A DNA stretch of 64,000 nt from Simmondsia chinensis. Taxonomy: Eukaryota; Streptophyta; Magnoliopsida; Caryophyllales; Simmondsiaceae. The DNA lies in assembly GCA_018398585.1 (NCBI GenBank), contig JAGTTD010000008.1, positions 27,519,208-27,583,207 of the forward strand, written 5' to 3'. A program made the position numbers and the translations under genes. Of the stretch, positions 20,210 to 32,073 are shown piece by piece. The stretch's first letter is position 1, and every line of letters begins with the position of its first letter. The notes beneath the pieces are model-generated. The model was not told the origin of the DNA and searched no databases. It saw nothing but the letters and a program-made list of their open reading frames with translations.

Positions 20210-20844
20210 CTAGTGGAGAAATAGATGGAAAGAGGAAGAAGGAAATGAGGACGCCCCTGAGAAAGAGGTGGGGAAGTCCTTGTTATTCAAGCTTTGACCT
20301 AATGTCAAAAAGAAAGGCATTGCGGTTATGGCAGAAGGCGGAATATGATGTCCAAAATGCTACTTCGTCCATGCAACGAAGAAATCAGTCGAAAGAAAAG
20401 ATATATTGTTCGTAGTTGTCCCATACCTTGGATTGGACATGAGGGTTCCCTTTTTCTTTCATTTGTTTCTCTTTTTTAAAGCGTTCTCTCCTAAAGTGAC
20501 CATTAACAGTAGCCCTAAAATTGATCATTCCGAGAAGCAAACTAAAGTTAATTCTTATGGCTTAGGGGTCACGTTTTTTAGCTATTATACTTGCTTGGGG
20601 CTTCCACTCATTCTCGTGTTCCGCTTGTGGTCTTCAACCCAAATCGTAACTTTCAAATGGCTAACTCCTAAATTCCAGACCCACCCGTTCCAATAAACAC
20701 TTTTTTGGTAAGTAAGCATTTTTATTTTTTATTTTTTGCTTTGGTAACTCAGCATTCCAATAAACACCCAAAATCGCAAAATCATCCTTAAGGAGAAGCT
20801 TGAGCTTGGTATACAAACCAAAAATCCTGAAATTGCATATGAAC
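20210..20844. other. Unassigned, possible LINE 5' leader
   Basis: No protein similarity recognised. TTCCAATAAACAC occurs at about 20689 and again at about 20758, with T-rich sequence between. The region lies immediately upstream of LINE ORF1 and may be its 5' untranslated part. Confidence 0.4.
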
Positions 20845-20944
20845 AGAACAATCTAGAGGTTGAGAATCTAGCAGTGGACAACCATCATAATGCGTATATC
20901 AGGATGTCACTAGATCAATCGAGAAAAACTAAGCTAGGAGATTA

Positions 20945-21540
20945 GGTGGAGAATATGTCTAATCTTTGTCTTTTAGGAAAAAATTGGGGGGAGGCTATCC
21001 TACTTTCTATCATTGAGTCTAAACTATGAAGGTCATGGTCGATGGTCAAGAGTTTGCTTAGATTAGTTGATCTTGATAATGACCAGATCCTTATCAATTT
21101 TTCCACAAACTTAGACACGGAGTCAGTTTAGGAGGGGCGTCCTTGGTTAGTCCAAGGTTTACATTTTGTCTTGACCCCTTGGGTCCCTTTCTTTAACCCT
21201 TTTTCGACTACTATAACTTACTTAGATCAATGTTTTAGGGTGCATAGACTCCCGTTAGAATTTTGGAATATGACCTCCTTAGAAAATAGCCTTTGTCATG
21301 TGGGTAGACTCTTAAAGTTGGATGGTTATACTATTGCCAAGACTAGGATAAATATGCTACAGTCTATCTCAATAATGATATTAGGTATGTGCATTATGTG
21401 GTATGTATGATCATGCTATTGAATCTTGCCCTAACTACATTCTTCACCAAAAGATATGAATTAGTAGTAGAAAAGTTCTCGGGAAGTCTTCATTTCAAAG
21501 TAAGTCCAAATAAAAATCTCCCTTTGAAAATCTAGAGTCG
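20945..21540 (+). pseudogene. LINE ORF1 (DUF4283 / CCHC), broken
   Basis: Nucleic-acid-binding protein of plant L1 elements, in pieces. The DUF4283 pattern is visible: LCLLGKNWGEAI, EGRPWLVQG, LTPWVPFF, V-HRLPLEFWN, LCHVGRLLKLD. About 20 codons later lies a zinc knuckle CALCGMYDHAIESC (21388-21429), an exact CX2CX4HX4C. Stops fall within the domain (for example where L-S-L is followed by TGA near 21026) and a frame change precedes the knuckle. It would coat LINE RNA if intact. Confidence 0.8.
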
Positions 21541-21959
21541 AGATGGATCTATGTTCAACTAAAAAAACAATCTAAAATAGGCCACAAAGGCAAGATTAAC
21601 AAGGGCTTTGGGACAAAGACAATTGTGACTAACAAGTTTGATGTTCTTGCTAATAATGCTAATGATGAGTCTTAGGAAAAGATCTTTCCTCCATTTCATA
21701 TGGAGGGACATGGGAAACAGGGAAAGAAGGTTGATTCCTTAGTACAAATGAATAATCCTGTTCCATTAGCTATGATAGTCCAAAGATGGATGTGGAAGAG
21801 AAGGGTTCTGAAGAGTGCAAATTAAGGGGCCTTTTATCCCATTCTCTCTCTTGCGTGGATTGAAAATCTTGAAGATATCATCGAAGCCAATCAGGCTGGA
21901 TTGGAGGTGGCCTCTTTTATGCCCAAATCTCATGGTTTATCGACCTAAGAGTTAGGGAA

Positions 21960-23045
21960 TTTTTGTTGTACATATTTGCCTGTAAGTGTTATGTATGGTG
22001 TAGTTGTTATGGTTTTACTTTTGTTGAAGCAAGATGTAACCTAGCCTCTTGTATGTCAAGTATTAAAGTTTGCTTAATGACCTTTTGTATTGTATATGTG
22101 AGAATGGAATATGCTCTGAGGATTATACTTTGTGGTGTTCATTGGTTTGCTTTGACGTTGCAGGTTGGGGATAGGTTTTATACCTTACCCGGATTCACGA
22201 CCCAGTCCCTGGATTCTTTGGCATTGTTTGTGCAAATTTATCCATGTGACGACCCTTTTTCATATTTTAATTCAGGAGGTATATCTTATGGCTTTATATG
22301 TTACTTGGACTGGATATTGTTCTTGTTGAACTATTTATTCCTTTTGTTAAGTTCATGTGTTTTTGTGTGCCAAATTGAGATTTATGTGACCTCTTTCAAG
22401 GGATTATGGACTAAGTTGTTAATTTAGTGGGATTATTAATTCTATGTTATTTAACCCTTTTCGCTTTACTGATTTGGATAGTCTACGTGATTATGATTTC
22501 AAATGATGATTATTTTTAATACATGTGTCTGAAAAACTGGAATTGTGTTTACATTTGTTGGTTGGATTGGGTATTGTTCGTGTATAAGTTTGTATATAAC
22601 TTGTGGTGCTTGATGGGTAGTTTTGGCCAAATTGGGAAATGTATGAATCTTCTTAAGGGGGTGTGGATTAGATTTGTCATTTTAGAAGAAATATGGATAT
22701 CATATTTTTTAGCTTTTTGTAACTTGTTGAGTCGAGCATTTTAAAGGAGAATAATGTGAACTATAACTCAGTTTTTAGCTTGTTCCCGATATGTTTGGTT
22801 TATGATTTCTTGGGTTAGTTGGTTTGGATTTTGTCCTTGTATAATCTTTTATATCTTTGGCTAAGTTCATGGGTTTACTTTGGTGAAATTGAGAGATGGT
22901 TGAATCATCTCAACAAAGTAGGGATTAGGTCTGATATTCCAGATGGAATATTGATTCCTAGTTATATATTTGATGTATTAACTATTAAGTCTGTAAAAAT
23001 GGTTTATGATGGTTATATTGGCTCTATTTATTTTCCTTTGGTGTT
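21960..23045 (+). repeat. LINE inter-ORF region with three diverged repeats
   Basis: Three stretches, near 22290-22440, 22550-22720 and 22815-22990, share an order of words: TTGG.TTGG.TATTGT, a TATA.CTT.TGG block, CAAATTGAGA or similar, then GG..TGGATTAG. They look like an old ~260-bp tandem triplication. Open frames of 70-154 codons cross it, but their composition (Phe, Tyr, Cys, Trp rich) does not look like protein. Confidence 0.55.
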
Positions 23046-23048
23046 ACT

Positions 23049-23876
23049 GTGAGAATCTTAAGTTGGAATGCGAGAGGTGGTAAAAGGGAGGTGATCCATT
23101 AGGAGGATACGAGGCTTAGACATTGGCCTAAATCGGATTGTTATCATCTCATCGAGACAATGGCTGGCCAACCCCGCAATTTATTATCGATCATAAATTA
23201 GGTTCTCAAAGCATAGATTTTGCTTAATCTATTAACCATCTAAGAGGTATTTGGCTTTTATGGAATAATATAAACTGTGAATGTGAAATTTTAAATAAAT
23301 CTAATCGACAATATTGTGTAAAAATTTCAGACTTGAAACATAAGGAAACATTTATGGGTGTCTTTGTTTATGCCCCAACCCAAGAATCCGAAAAAGATGA
23401 ATATTAGGGAATTGCTTACTAATTTGGAGCTTTCATTCTCTATTCCTTTTCGTATTATGGGTGATTTGAATGAACTTCTCACCTCGAAAGATAAATCTGA
23501 GCGCTTACCCGCTAGAAATTCCAGACTGGAAGTTTGCCTTTTCTTAAAGACTTATTATATTGATATTCCTTGTGTAGGACATACCTATACTTGGAAACTC
23601 AACATGTTTAACTCCATGGTTCGGGAAAGGTTGGATAAGTGTTTGGCAAAGGGAATGTTGCTCTCCTCCCTTCTGGAGGCGGCTATTAATGCATGCATAT
23701 TTTTGGTTTCGAATCATTGCCCTATTTGGCTTGACACGGTACCTCATGTGGAGAATAAAATCAAACCGTTTAGATTTGATCCTGCCTGGGCTGGGTTGCA
23801 AGTAGTTGAGAATATCGTTATGAATAATTGGAATCAGAGTTTCAAGGGTTCAAAATTCTACTTGTCTAAAAACTGA
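23049..23876 (+). pseudogene. LINE ORF2 endonuclease domain, broken
   Basis: Apurinic/apyrimidinic-like endonuclease of L1, which nicks target DNA for priming. It begins ILSWNARGG, as L1 ORF2 proteins do. The middle is full of stops, although VFVYAPTQES appears in another frame. From 23358 it is open for 172 codons with MGDLNELL (catalytic Asp/Asn), VGHTYTW and RLDKCLA. In the final motif Asn replaces the catalytic Asp (VSNHCPI; family SDHxPI), so activity would be lost even apart from the stops. Confidence 0.82.
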
Positions 23877-24369
23877 GAGCTATTAAAGATCAATTAAAGA
23901 TTTGGAAGAGAAATAATTCCTCTATTACTCATAAGCAACTTATTGTCAATCATGGAAGAATTTAGAGTATCCACAGCAAATTGATCTTGAATAAGAGAAA
24001 TAGAAGGGACCAAAGAAGGTTTTTTCAGCTCTTAAAATAGCGGGAAAGTCTACTACTCTATAATAAAAAGTACGGGGTAACTTCTATAGGAGGGAGTGGC
24101 TAGTGAAAAGTGATAGGAATTCTAGACTATTTCATTTGAGTGTAGTTGAACGAAAATGTAGGAAAGCTATTAATCGAATAAGGGATGATTCAGGCTTTTG
24201 GATTAATAGTAAGGATGGTATAGAAGCACAATTTTTAATGGAATATCAAAGAAGATTAGTTTCAATTGTGTGTATAGGTAACATGGAAGTACTAAAGGGC
24301 ATTCATCCTATAATTTCAGCTGAAGTTAATAATAACTTACTTAGATAGAAACTCTATAAGAAATCAAAT

Positions 24370-25200
24370 TTGCAGTGTTCCAAATGAACCCATACAAAGC
24401 TCCTAGCCCAAATGGGTTTGAAGTAGTATTTTTCCAATAGCATTGGATGTACTGGACAAACCGTTAACAAACGTAATTAATTCATTTCTCAATAGTGAGT
24501 GCCATTTGACTGAGATAAATCATACTTTTATTACGATTGTTCCTAAACGTGATTTTCCAGAAACTCCGTCTCACTTTGGGCCTATTAGTCCCTGTAACAC
24601 AACTCCGAAGATTTTGGCTAAAGTTCTAGCTGACCTCCTCTGTCCTATATTGGATCGAATCATTGATCCTGCTCAGGGAGCTTTTGTCCCAAGTAGATCC
24701 GTCCATGATAGTATTTTGTTAGCTAATGAAGTTATGGCGACATTTTGTCAAAAGAGAGAAAGATTGGTTGGGTGGCTTTAAAATTTGATGTGGAGAAGGC
24801 ATATGATAGGATTGACTAGAGCTTTATGCTCGTGCTTCTTTCTAAGTTGGGATTCTGTGAAAAGTGGATCAATTGGAAAGCTCAATGTGTTACTACATTT
24901 CTTACTTTTTAATTATTGAAGATAAACCCATTGGTCTCTTTGAACCGGCTAGAGGCCTTCGACAAGGGGATCCTTTGCTCCCATACTTGTTCATTTTGTG
25001 TATGGACGCTTTGATTCGGAAGATTCGAAAGGAGATTGATATAGGTAGTAAAGATTTCGAGCCAAGATTTCTACATTAGCTGTGACGCCACCCTACCTAT
25101 TGTTTGCCAAGGATAGCTTGCTATTTTCTAAAGCTTCTGTTGAGGCATGTGAGAAGTTGAATTTGTTATTGGAAGTTTTTTTGTAAGGACTTTGGCTAGC
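24370..25200 (+). pseudogene. LINE ORF2 reverse transcriptase domain, broken
   Basis: L1 RT motifs in several frames: the NPYKAPSPNGF start, INHTFITIVPK, GPISPCN (family RPISLCN), GAFVPSRSVHDSILLANE, KFDVEKAYDRID (catalytic Asp), ARGLRQGDPLLPYLFILCMDAL, and LLFAKDSLLFSKAS. The last is the FADD box with the first Asp replaced by Lys. It would copy LINE RNA at the nicked target. At least three frameshifts, a TAG after RID and the active-site change show it is dead. Confidence 0.85.
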
Positions 25201-25763
25201 TTAATATATATCAAAAATGTTCTTTGGTATCTAAAAATGTTCCTAGAAATCTGAGGTATAGTATAGGAGGTTTACTAGGGATAACTGCCACGATATATCT
25301 TAGGTGTCATTTGGCAGGGAAGAGACCAAGTAAAAATGAGTTTGGATATTAGAGGGACTGGGTTTTAAGTAAGATTGCTCCTTGAAAGGCACATGTGTTA
25401 TCTAAAGCATGAAGAGCTATATTAAACCAAGCTAATATTAAGTCTATGCTTGAGCACACTATGCAATGCTTTCAAATCCCAACATCAAATACTAAGTATA
25501 TTGGTAAGGCCAGCAAGGAGGTTTTATTTTTATTTTTATTTTTTATATATGAAAAAAGGGGATGGGAGCAAGGGCATTCTAATGACAGCCTGGGATAAAA
25601 TCTATAAACCAAAGCAGGGAGGGGTCGGGGGGGGATCAGATTTCATTGTACAGAGGTAGTTAATGAAGCCTTAATTTGTAAGCTCAATTCGAAGTGTTAA
25701 CGAAAACAGATAATCTCTAGGTACGGGTAGCTTTTCGTATGTATCTAAACCATTATAACTTCT

Positions 25764-26990
25764 TTGAATATTTCTCTAAACCTAGTGATTACTGGGCTTG
25801 GAAAGGGAAAAAAAAAAACCTTACAGAGTAGGGATATTTTTAAGAAGGGTATTAGATCCCTCATAGGGGATGGTAATAGCATATTCTTTTGGTTTAACAT
25901 ATGGTGTTCCTTAGACACGTTGGCCCATGTGGTTGGTAAGGAGGTAGGAATTAAGGATCATTATCTTAAAGTTGCAAATGTTATATCAGATGGGAGCTAG
26001 GATATCCCTCGACTATCTTTTGTTATTCTAGAATGATTTACTCCTTTAATATTGGCCCTTCAAATTCTCTTGAGCAAAAGAAAAGATAACCTCTGCTGGG
26101 GCTTTTCCACAGATGGAAACTTAACTATTAAAACAACAACTTGGTTAGCACATGGTCTTAATTGGAAAGATAGGAAGAATTGGCCTCGCAGATGGACATG
26201 GGGACTTGATGTTGCCCAAAGGATTAAAATTTTTCTTTGGCCGCTTCTTTATAATTCGTTAACTACAGGGAGAAAAATGAGTAGAAGCTGTAGTTTGGTG
26301 GAAGGAAGTGTACCTGGTGTAACACTGAGGAGGAAAACTTAAATCACATGTTTCTTTCTTGTGCCTTTCCTAGACAATGCTAGTCTATAGCCAAAGCTCG
26401 AGGGCTGGCCTAGAGCACTGACTGTAGTAATGATTTAAATGAGCAGCTCTAGAATCTATGGGTAAGGAAAAGTAAAGATTGGAAAGAGAGTCTAGTGCTA
26501 TTGGCTCATATTCTGTGGACTTTATGGAAGTGTTGAAATGATAGTATCTTTAGGCGTGTGATGTGTAACACGTGGAAGGTTATCACTTTATTGGAATCCA
26601 AGATGTTTGAATGGAGAGTACGGTGTCAGGTGGATAACAAACGACAAGAGCGAAATATGACATTGAAATATGTTGATAGAATAGGGGTTCGATGGATGGG
26701 ACCTGATAAGGATTGGATCAAAATTAACTTTGATGGGTCGAAAAATGGTGACAAGGCATTGTGTGGTTTTGTTATGAGAAATAACGTGGGGCAGGTATTG
26801 GACTACAAAAGTAAATATCTGGGGGATGCCTCTATATTAGTAATATGTGAGGCTATAGGCTCTCGTGAGTGCATAAGGAGCTGCATTAGTCAGGGGTTTA
26901 GGCATATCTATGTGGACGGCGGCTACATGGCGGTAGTTGAAGTCACTGGGGAGCTTGCCCGTTGCAATTGAGATCAATTATGAAGGATAT
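25764..26990 (+). pseudogene. LINE ORF2 C-terminus: zf-RVT and RNase H, broken
   Basis: After a decayed linker (IGDGNSIFFWFNIW, family FWxDxW) comes the zf-RVT region: LCWGFSTDGNLTIKTTTW, then W-TWGLDVAQRIKIFLWPLLYNSLTT. Its Cys/His finger is damaged. From about 26630 follows an RNase H of the kind found at the end of plant L1 ORF2: WIKINFDGSKNGD (first Asp), CGFVMRNN, ILVICEAIGSRE (Glu), HIYVDGG (Asp). Stops separate the pieces. This end part is younger-looking than the middle, with 137 open codons at 26558-26971. Confidence 0.82.
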
Positions 26991-27240
26991 ATAGTCTTTA
27001 TTAGATAATTGTGAGGAATAAAAAGTTCCCATGCATTCAAAGAAAGTAAAAGAGCAGCAAATAGAGTAGCAGTTAGAGGTTTTTGAAAGTATACCAACTT
27101 AGGAAATATTAAACAATTAAATGCTGATTTTTTTAATTGTTCGGGATGAAGTACTAAGTCGGCATATTTACTAATGGGCCTCTTACTGTTTTTTTTACCT
27201 ATAAGGGAAAAAAGTAAAGAAATAGTCAAGTCGCACGAAA

Positions 27241-28130
27241 CAATAGCCCTAAAGTAAAATTTTGTCCGTCACCTATATATATTGTTGTATAATTTGTCCT
27301 CTACACATTAATTTTATGTTTTATTCTTAAATTATTATGGTTTAGTTTGACTTAAGTTGGCCACTAAAAATGCTACAAAATGCAATGACACGTTCTGGTT
27401 TTAGCACTTTGTGATATGCACATATACCGTAATTTACTATAATTCGGAGCGACGTAAATTGATCTTTGATGGCCTTAATTGTGTTTTTTTGGGGATACTT
27501 CACTATCGCTAGATCAGAAAGGATGGACGATTGAGATGGCTTATGGAGGCATGACATGGATTGAGGTGGCTTAACTGTATAGAGTGATGGTTTGCTGACA
27601 AGAGAGAAGATTGTTCATTGTTTTCCTCTTTTTTTTCTCCCCATTCCTCAATCTCTCCTCCTTTCCAAAGGAAACCCTAACACCCACCAAGCAACTTCCG
27701 TCCTATTTTTCCTCAAATGAGGTTGCGTGGTTTGACTAAGTATGTTTGGATATTAGTAAAGGTTTGCAGTATGGGAGCCACTAGGATTTGCTTGTAAATA
27801 CTTAGGTTCAGTGGTATTTGGTTGTACTTTTGTAACTGATTTGTTAATAGCGAACGGCTGCTCTAGTTTTTGGGGGTCATGAAGTAGGAGCATTTTGTAG
27901 GGTTCAAACCAAACAAATCTTGTGCATATTCTTTAGGTCTTGTTTGCTTTTGTAGTTTCTTTTCATTTCATTTTTTGAATTTTCAATCTCACACTTTTTT
28001 AGCTCTAAATTTGAAGTATCAGTCCTTCATTAGTATCAAAGACTTAGGTTAAGGTTTTATGAGTAAAATGTATACCAAGAATTTTGAAATTAAATTCAAA
28101 AGAAAAAAAAAGGATTTGTACTTCATAATA
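27241..28130. other. Unassigned, possible copia LTR and leader
   Basis: No gene. T- and C-rich stretches (27600-27700) and a transcript-leader-like segment just upstream of a copia gag scrap suggest LTR and leader sequence of that element. I could not find matching terminal repeats. Confidence 0.35.
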
Positions 28131-28500
28131 TAAAAATGAAGGCGATTCTGACATTGTAAGGGATGAAAGCTTTGTTCCAAAAGGATCGACAACTAGCTTC
28201 TCTATTAGAGAAAGTGAGCCAACGAATTAATCATTTTGAGTCCGACTGATCCAATATTATGTCTTGTCTCTTTTGATACCACTAGTGTTGAATCCCTTTT
28301 GAATTGCATATATCATATGGAGCGGTTTTTTGCTCTCAAAATGGACAAAAGCAAACCTGTACATGATTCTTTAGATGAGTTTAACATTTTACGTTAAGAC
28401 CCCGATAATATTTGTGGTAAAATTGTAAATGATATTGGGATCATTATATTGTTAATCTTACTACCTAAATCATTTAAAATGTTCAACGAAACAACAAAAA
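28131..28500 (+). pseudogene. Copia-type gag fragment
   Basis: Short, stop-rich piece. The readable part has LKMDKSKPVHDSLDEFN and, after a break, ILLILLPKSFKMF. These match the gag-polypeptide region of copia elements (pattern: long helix with DEFN, then LLxSLPxSF). No knuckle, protease, integrase or RT follows. It is cut off where the gypsy LTR at 28.55 kb begins. Confidence 0.6.
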
Positions 28501-28549
28501 CCCAGTGCCGAAGAAGGTCCTGCTAAGGCAAGAATATGAGCTGAGCCTT

Positions 28550-28933
28550 AGTACATATAGAGGGTTGAGTGGTGAATTGGGCTTGGCGAGCTGGATGGCT
28601 TGGCAGGATGGGAGAGGCTCGTAGGTAGGGTGTGAACTACATTGGAAGTTAATAGTACATTTTATTGTTTATCTTTTATTTATCAAGTTTAATTTCAGTC
28701 TTTTATTTTAGATGAAATAGTTCCTCTGCTCAAGGAAGTGGGTGATTAGGGTTTACGTCAATTCAAATTTGCATTGAATAATTTTGCTTTACGTGTTTCT
28801 TTCTTATTATCAGGTTGAGAGAATTAAAAATTGAACTTTTCCCTTTGTTTCTATTTGTTTTCGCCATAAAAAAAATTAAAGGAAGACCGCTAAATCTTTC
28901 TGTTGCCAATTTTCATCTTTTTGTGCTCCATTA
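28550..28933 (+). repeat. 5' LTR remnant of the chromovirus-like element
   Basis: Shares GGCGAGCTGGAT.GCTTGG and later TTTAATTTTAGT-like blocks with the LTRs at 17610, 19640 and 49890. It ends GTGCTCCATTA just before the primer site. The 5' part is missing or too diverged. Confidence 0.65.
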
Positions 28934-28935
28934 GT

Positions 28936-28947
28936 TGGTATTAGAGC
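28936..28947 (+). other. Primer binding site, initiator tRNA-Met type
   Basis: TGGTATTAGAGC, one base from TGGTATCAGAGC, 2 bp after the LTR end. Confidence 0.75.
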
Positions 28948-28971
28948 TTTAGAACATTTAATTGATGGCCC

Positions 28972-29850
28972 ATGAGCAACAAATATATGTCGTCATTGGA
29001 GACGTTTATGAACGAGACCAGCAACGCTAGAATGGCAGGACATTTGAGGAGATGGAGGAGAGATTCCAACGAATTGAGCTGTGCTAGATGCAATTCGGTT
29101 CAACTCCCAACCAAACAGCTACGACTCGGCCTCAAAAACCACCAGAGGTGGAAAGAGAGGAAGAAATGGAAGAAAGATTCAACAACCCATTTGATAGGGT
29201 TGGGAATTGAGAAAGGAACATCAGGAGAGATCGACCAAATTCTAGCTTTTCCGATTACTTAGAAGATCGAAGGTGGGAATCAGGGCTTCCAATTGAAATT
29301 CTGGAGTTTGCCGACGAAATAGAACATAAGGAATTCTAGGATTGGTTGGATGCAGTAGAAGTGGTGCTGAACTTAATGGAGATTTTGGACCATAAGACGC
29401 CGTTGGTGGCTACTCGGTGAAGGTTAGAGTCGGGCCTAGTGGCAACTAGTAAAGCATACCCAGCATGGCAAGGTAAATCCAAGATCAAGATGTGGGAGTA
29501 GATGAAGAACCACATGCAGAACATGTTCCTTCACTATAATCAAGCCATGATAATGTATCAGCACCTACAACACTTGCGTTAGGGTTCTTGCTCTGTGGAG
29601 GACTACACTACAAAGTTTCATGCCCTAGTGGCTAGGAATGATTTCATAGATTCAGAGGAGAAGTTGAAGGGTAGATATATTGATGGTTTTAGAGAGTTGA
29701 TTCAAGAGGAGTTAACCATGTTTAACATCTTCTCGATCTCGGAAGCGAGTTAGAGGGCTTTGAACATCGAAAAGCAACAAAAGCAATGTCACATTGGCAG
29801 TACCTGGAACTCCTAGAATAGTGGGCATGATCGGGTATGACTACCAACCA
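28972..29850 (+). pseudogene. gag: gag of the chromovirus-like element, broken
   Basis: The start region (GAGACGTTTATGAACGAGAC, then GAGGAGATGGAGGAGAGATT) is shared with the non-autonomous relative. Around 29590-29770 a capsid-type stretch is readable in one frame: VEDYTTKFHALVARNDF, LKGRYIDGFRELIQEEL. This corresponds to the retrotransposon gag domain. Stops occur about every 30-40 codons elsewhere, and no zinc knuckle is visible. Confidence 0.65.
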
Positions 29851-29929
29851 ACTCGGGAGTACAAGGTAAGTTGATTGTCACCGACCACAGTAATCGAGTA
29901 ACCTGGACTTGGCCGATACCTCAAAAACC

Positions 29930-30930
29930 TGTTGTTTCAAGTTTACATAGATGGGTCACCATGCAGTGAGTGCCGGAATGGTAATAGATCAAGTAAGGGG
30001 TTGTACATCGAGGGTTTCCATGCTGAGGATGGCGAGATAGTTAAGGAGGAGGCGCAAGACGAGTTGGCACTAAGTAGTCAAGAAGAAGTTGCGAGTGACG
30101 AGGGCAATCTGTTAGTGCTCAAACGAGTCTGCTTCACCCCTAAAGACGTAAGAGTAGACGAACGGCTTTGAAATAACATCTTCCAAATGACATGCACTAT
30201 TTTCGGGAAGGTGTGCAGCCTAATTGTTGATTTGATTGTTGTGAGAATAGTACTTTTGACGAGGCAGTCTGGAAGCCGGGGGTTAAAGATGGAGGAGCAT
30301 CCGAATCCTTACAAGTTGTTATGGCTTGAGCGAGGAAACCAAGTAACCGTTTCAAAATGTTGTCTACTTAATTTTTTTTTATTGGAGCGAATTACCAAGA
30401 TGGGGTATGGTGTGATGTGGTTACCATGGACACACCGATGGTGATTTGATAAAGGTGCCTCACATAATAGGAGGAGGAACACCTATAGCTTTGTGTTTAA
30501 GGGCACAAACATCGTCTTGTTTTCCAAGAAAGATGAAGCACCACGTTCGATGATAACTGAGAGTCTGAATCCCCAAACCAAGGCCATGTTTGCTCAGGAG
30601 GTTGACGAGAACATGGTGTTTGTGTTGATTGACAAGGAGTGTCAGGCAGAACAAGGAGGAGTATCGAAGGAAGTACAATGTCTATTGAGGTATTTTGCTT
30701 ACTTTTTTCTGAAAGAGCTATCGGATACCTTACCGCCATTGACGGACATTCAACACTAGATTAATTTGATGCTGGGAGTTGCCTTATCGAATAGGCTGCA
30801 TTACCATATGAGTCCAGTGGAGCATGAGGAGCTTAGGCACAAAGTTGAGGAGTTACTCAGCAAGGACTTTATTTGAGAGAGTTTCCATGCGCAGTTCCAG
30901 CTCTTTTGAAACCAAAAAAAAAAGGACAAT
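29930..30930 (+). pseudogene. Protease region of the chromovirus-like element, broken
   Basis: Three open pieces. 29932-30171 is an acidic linker. 30187-30444 matches the region around the aspartic protease of this gypsy group (VCSLIVD, then EEHPNPYKLLWLERGNQVTV and KCCLL). 30493-30759 has the following segment (FKGTNIVLFSKK, then LPPLTDIQH, the usual lead-in to RT). The catalytic D-S-G of the protease is not intact (LIVDLIV). Confidence 0.68.
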
Positions 30931-31960
30931 ACTTTGCAGATGTTCATTGACACCAGAGCCTTCAAGAAGATAACAGTACATTACCGATTTCTTATTCTGA
31001 GATTGGATGCCTAACTTGATCAACTACAGAGCTTAAAGGTGTTGAGCAAGTTGGACCTCAAGAGCGGATACCATATGTTACTATATCTCACTTGGTGATG
31101 AGTGGAAGACAGCCTTCAAAACCCGAGAAGGGTTATACGAGTGGCTGGTGGTGTCATTTGTGCTTTCTAACACACCTTGTACATTTACAAGTTTCATGAA
31201 TCCGGTACTATGACCCTTTATGAAAAAGTTCATGGTAGTCTATTTCAATGACATCTTGGTCTATAGCCCAAGCCAAGATGAGCACCTCAATCACTATAGA
31301 GAGGTGCTTACAACCCTAAGGAAGTAACACTTGCTTGCCGCTTTAAAGAAGTGCGAGTTCACAAAGGACTAGGTGACGTTCCTTGGGTCTATCGTGTCCA
31401 AGGATGGGATTGTGGCTGACTAGGGAAGGATTGAATCAATTCGGAATTGACCATAACCAAAATCAATTATTGAGGTACGTATAGCTTCCATAGCATTGCT
31501 TCTTTTTATTGGAGGTTCATTCCAGGTTTCAGTTCTATTATGGCACCAATCACGAATTTCCTGAAGGGGAGTAGCTCCAATTGGACTTCGAAGGCATCTG
31601 ATGCCGTCAAAGAGGTAAAGTAGAGGTTCACCATGGGTCCTATGTCACATTCATATCACACACTGATGCTCTGAGGTTGGCAGGCGCAGTGCTCAGTCAT
31701 GAGGGATGTCCTATTGCATACTTCAGTGGGAACGTTGGCAGAAATAAGTTGAATTATTCCACTTAGGATGTTGAGTTTGATGTGGTAGTGAGAGCTGTGA
31801 GGCATTGGAAGTTGTATCTCACCAACAAGGAGTTCATTTTGTACTCGAATAATGTTGCACAAAGTGAGCCAGTCACATTCAGTTCTTTCATGTTGTGATC
31901 AAGCACAAGTCCAGAGTATTTAACAAGGCTGGTGATGCCTTGAGTAGGTGTACACGAATC
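30931..31960 (+). pseudogene. pol: RT and RNase H of the chromovirus-like element, broken
   Basis: [32 protein letters not shown] (catalytic Asp), [13 protein letters not shown], then VVYFNDILVYSPSQDEH, where the active site FDD has become FND. Connection: KCEFTKD, VTFLGSIVSKDGIV. RNase H: GAVLSHEGCPIAYFS and RHWKLYLTNKEFILYSN, with Asn for the last catalytic Asp. Stops are frequent. The sequence continues weakly to about 31960; no integrase follows. Confidence 0.8.
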
Positions 31961-32073
31961 TTGACTGACAGTCAATCTTCGGTGCTTGGTTTTCATAAGT
32001 TGGCGGAGTAGAACAAGGACGCTCTCGCTTTGGGGGAGATTTGGCGAGAACCTTAGTCAAGGACAGTGCCAGG

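Larger units (their letters stand above)
20845..27240 (+). mobile_element. Decayed L1-type LINE
   Basis: Non-LTR retrotransposon in plus orientation. In order it has ORF1 with a DUF4283 domain and CCHC knuckle, a ~1-kb spacer with three diverged repeats, then ORF2 with endonuclease, reverse transcriptase, zf-RVT region and a C-terminal RNase H. This order is typical of plant L1. Many stops and frameshifts break both ORFs. No clear poly(A) or target duplication is visible, so both borders are approximate. Confidence 0.85.
28550..32073 (+). mobile_element. Truncated chromovirus-like Ty3/gypsy element
   Basis: Related to the non-autonomous element at 17.6 kb by LTR end, initiator tRNA-Met primer site and gag start. 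It has LTR remnant, gag, protease region, RT and RNase H, all with many stops. It stops before integrase, where an Ogre-like LTR begins at about 32074. RT wording (DIQH, RLHYHMSP, EGLYEWL) is of the Reina/Tekay kind; the exact clade is not certain. Confidence 0.78.

Noticed and set aside
21963..22427. A 154-codon protein between the LINE ORFs
   Set aside because: Composition rich in Cys, Phe, Tyr and Trp without domain pattern; the frame crosses a diverged nucleotide repeat and is not kept in the other two repeat copies.
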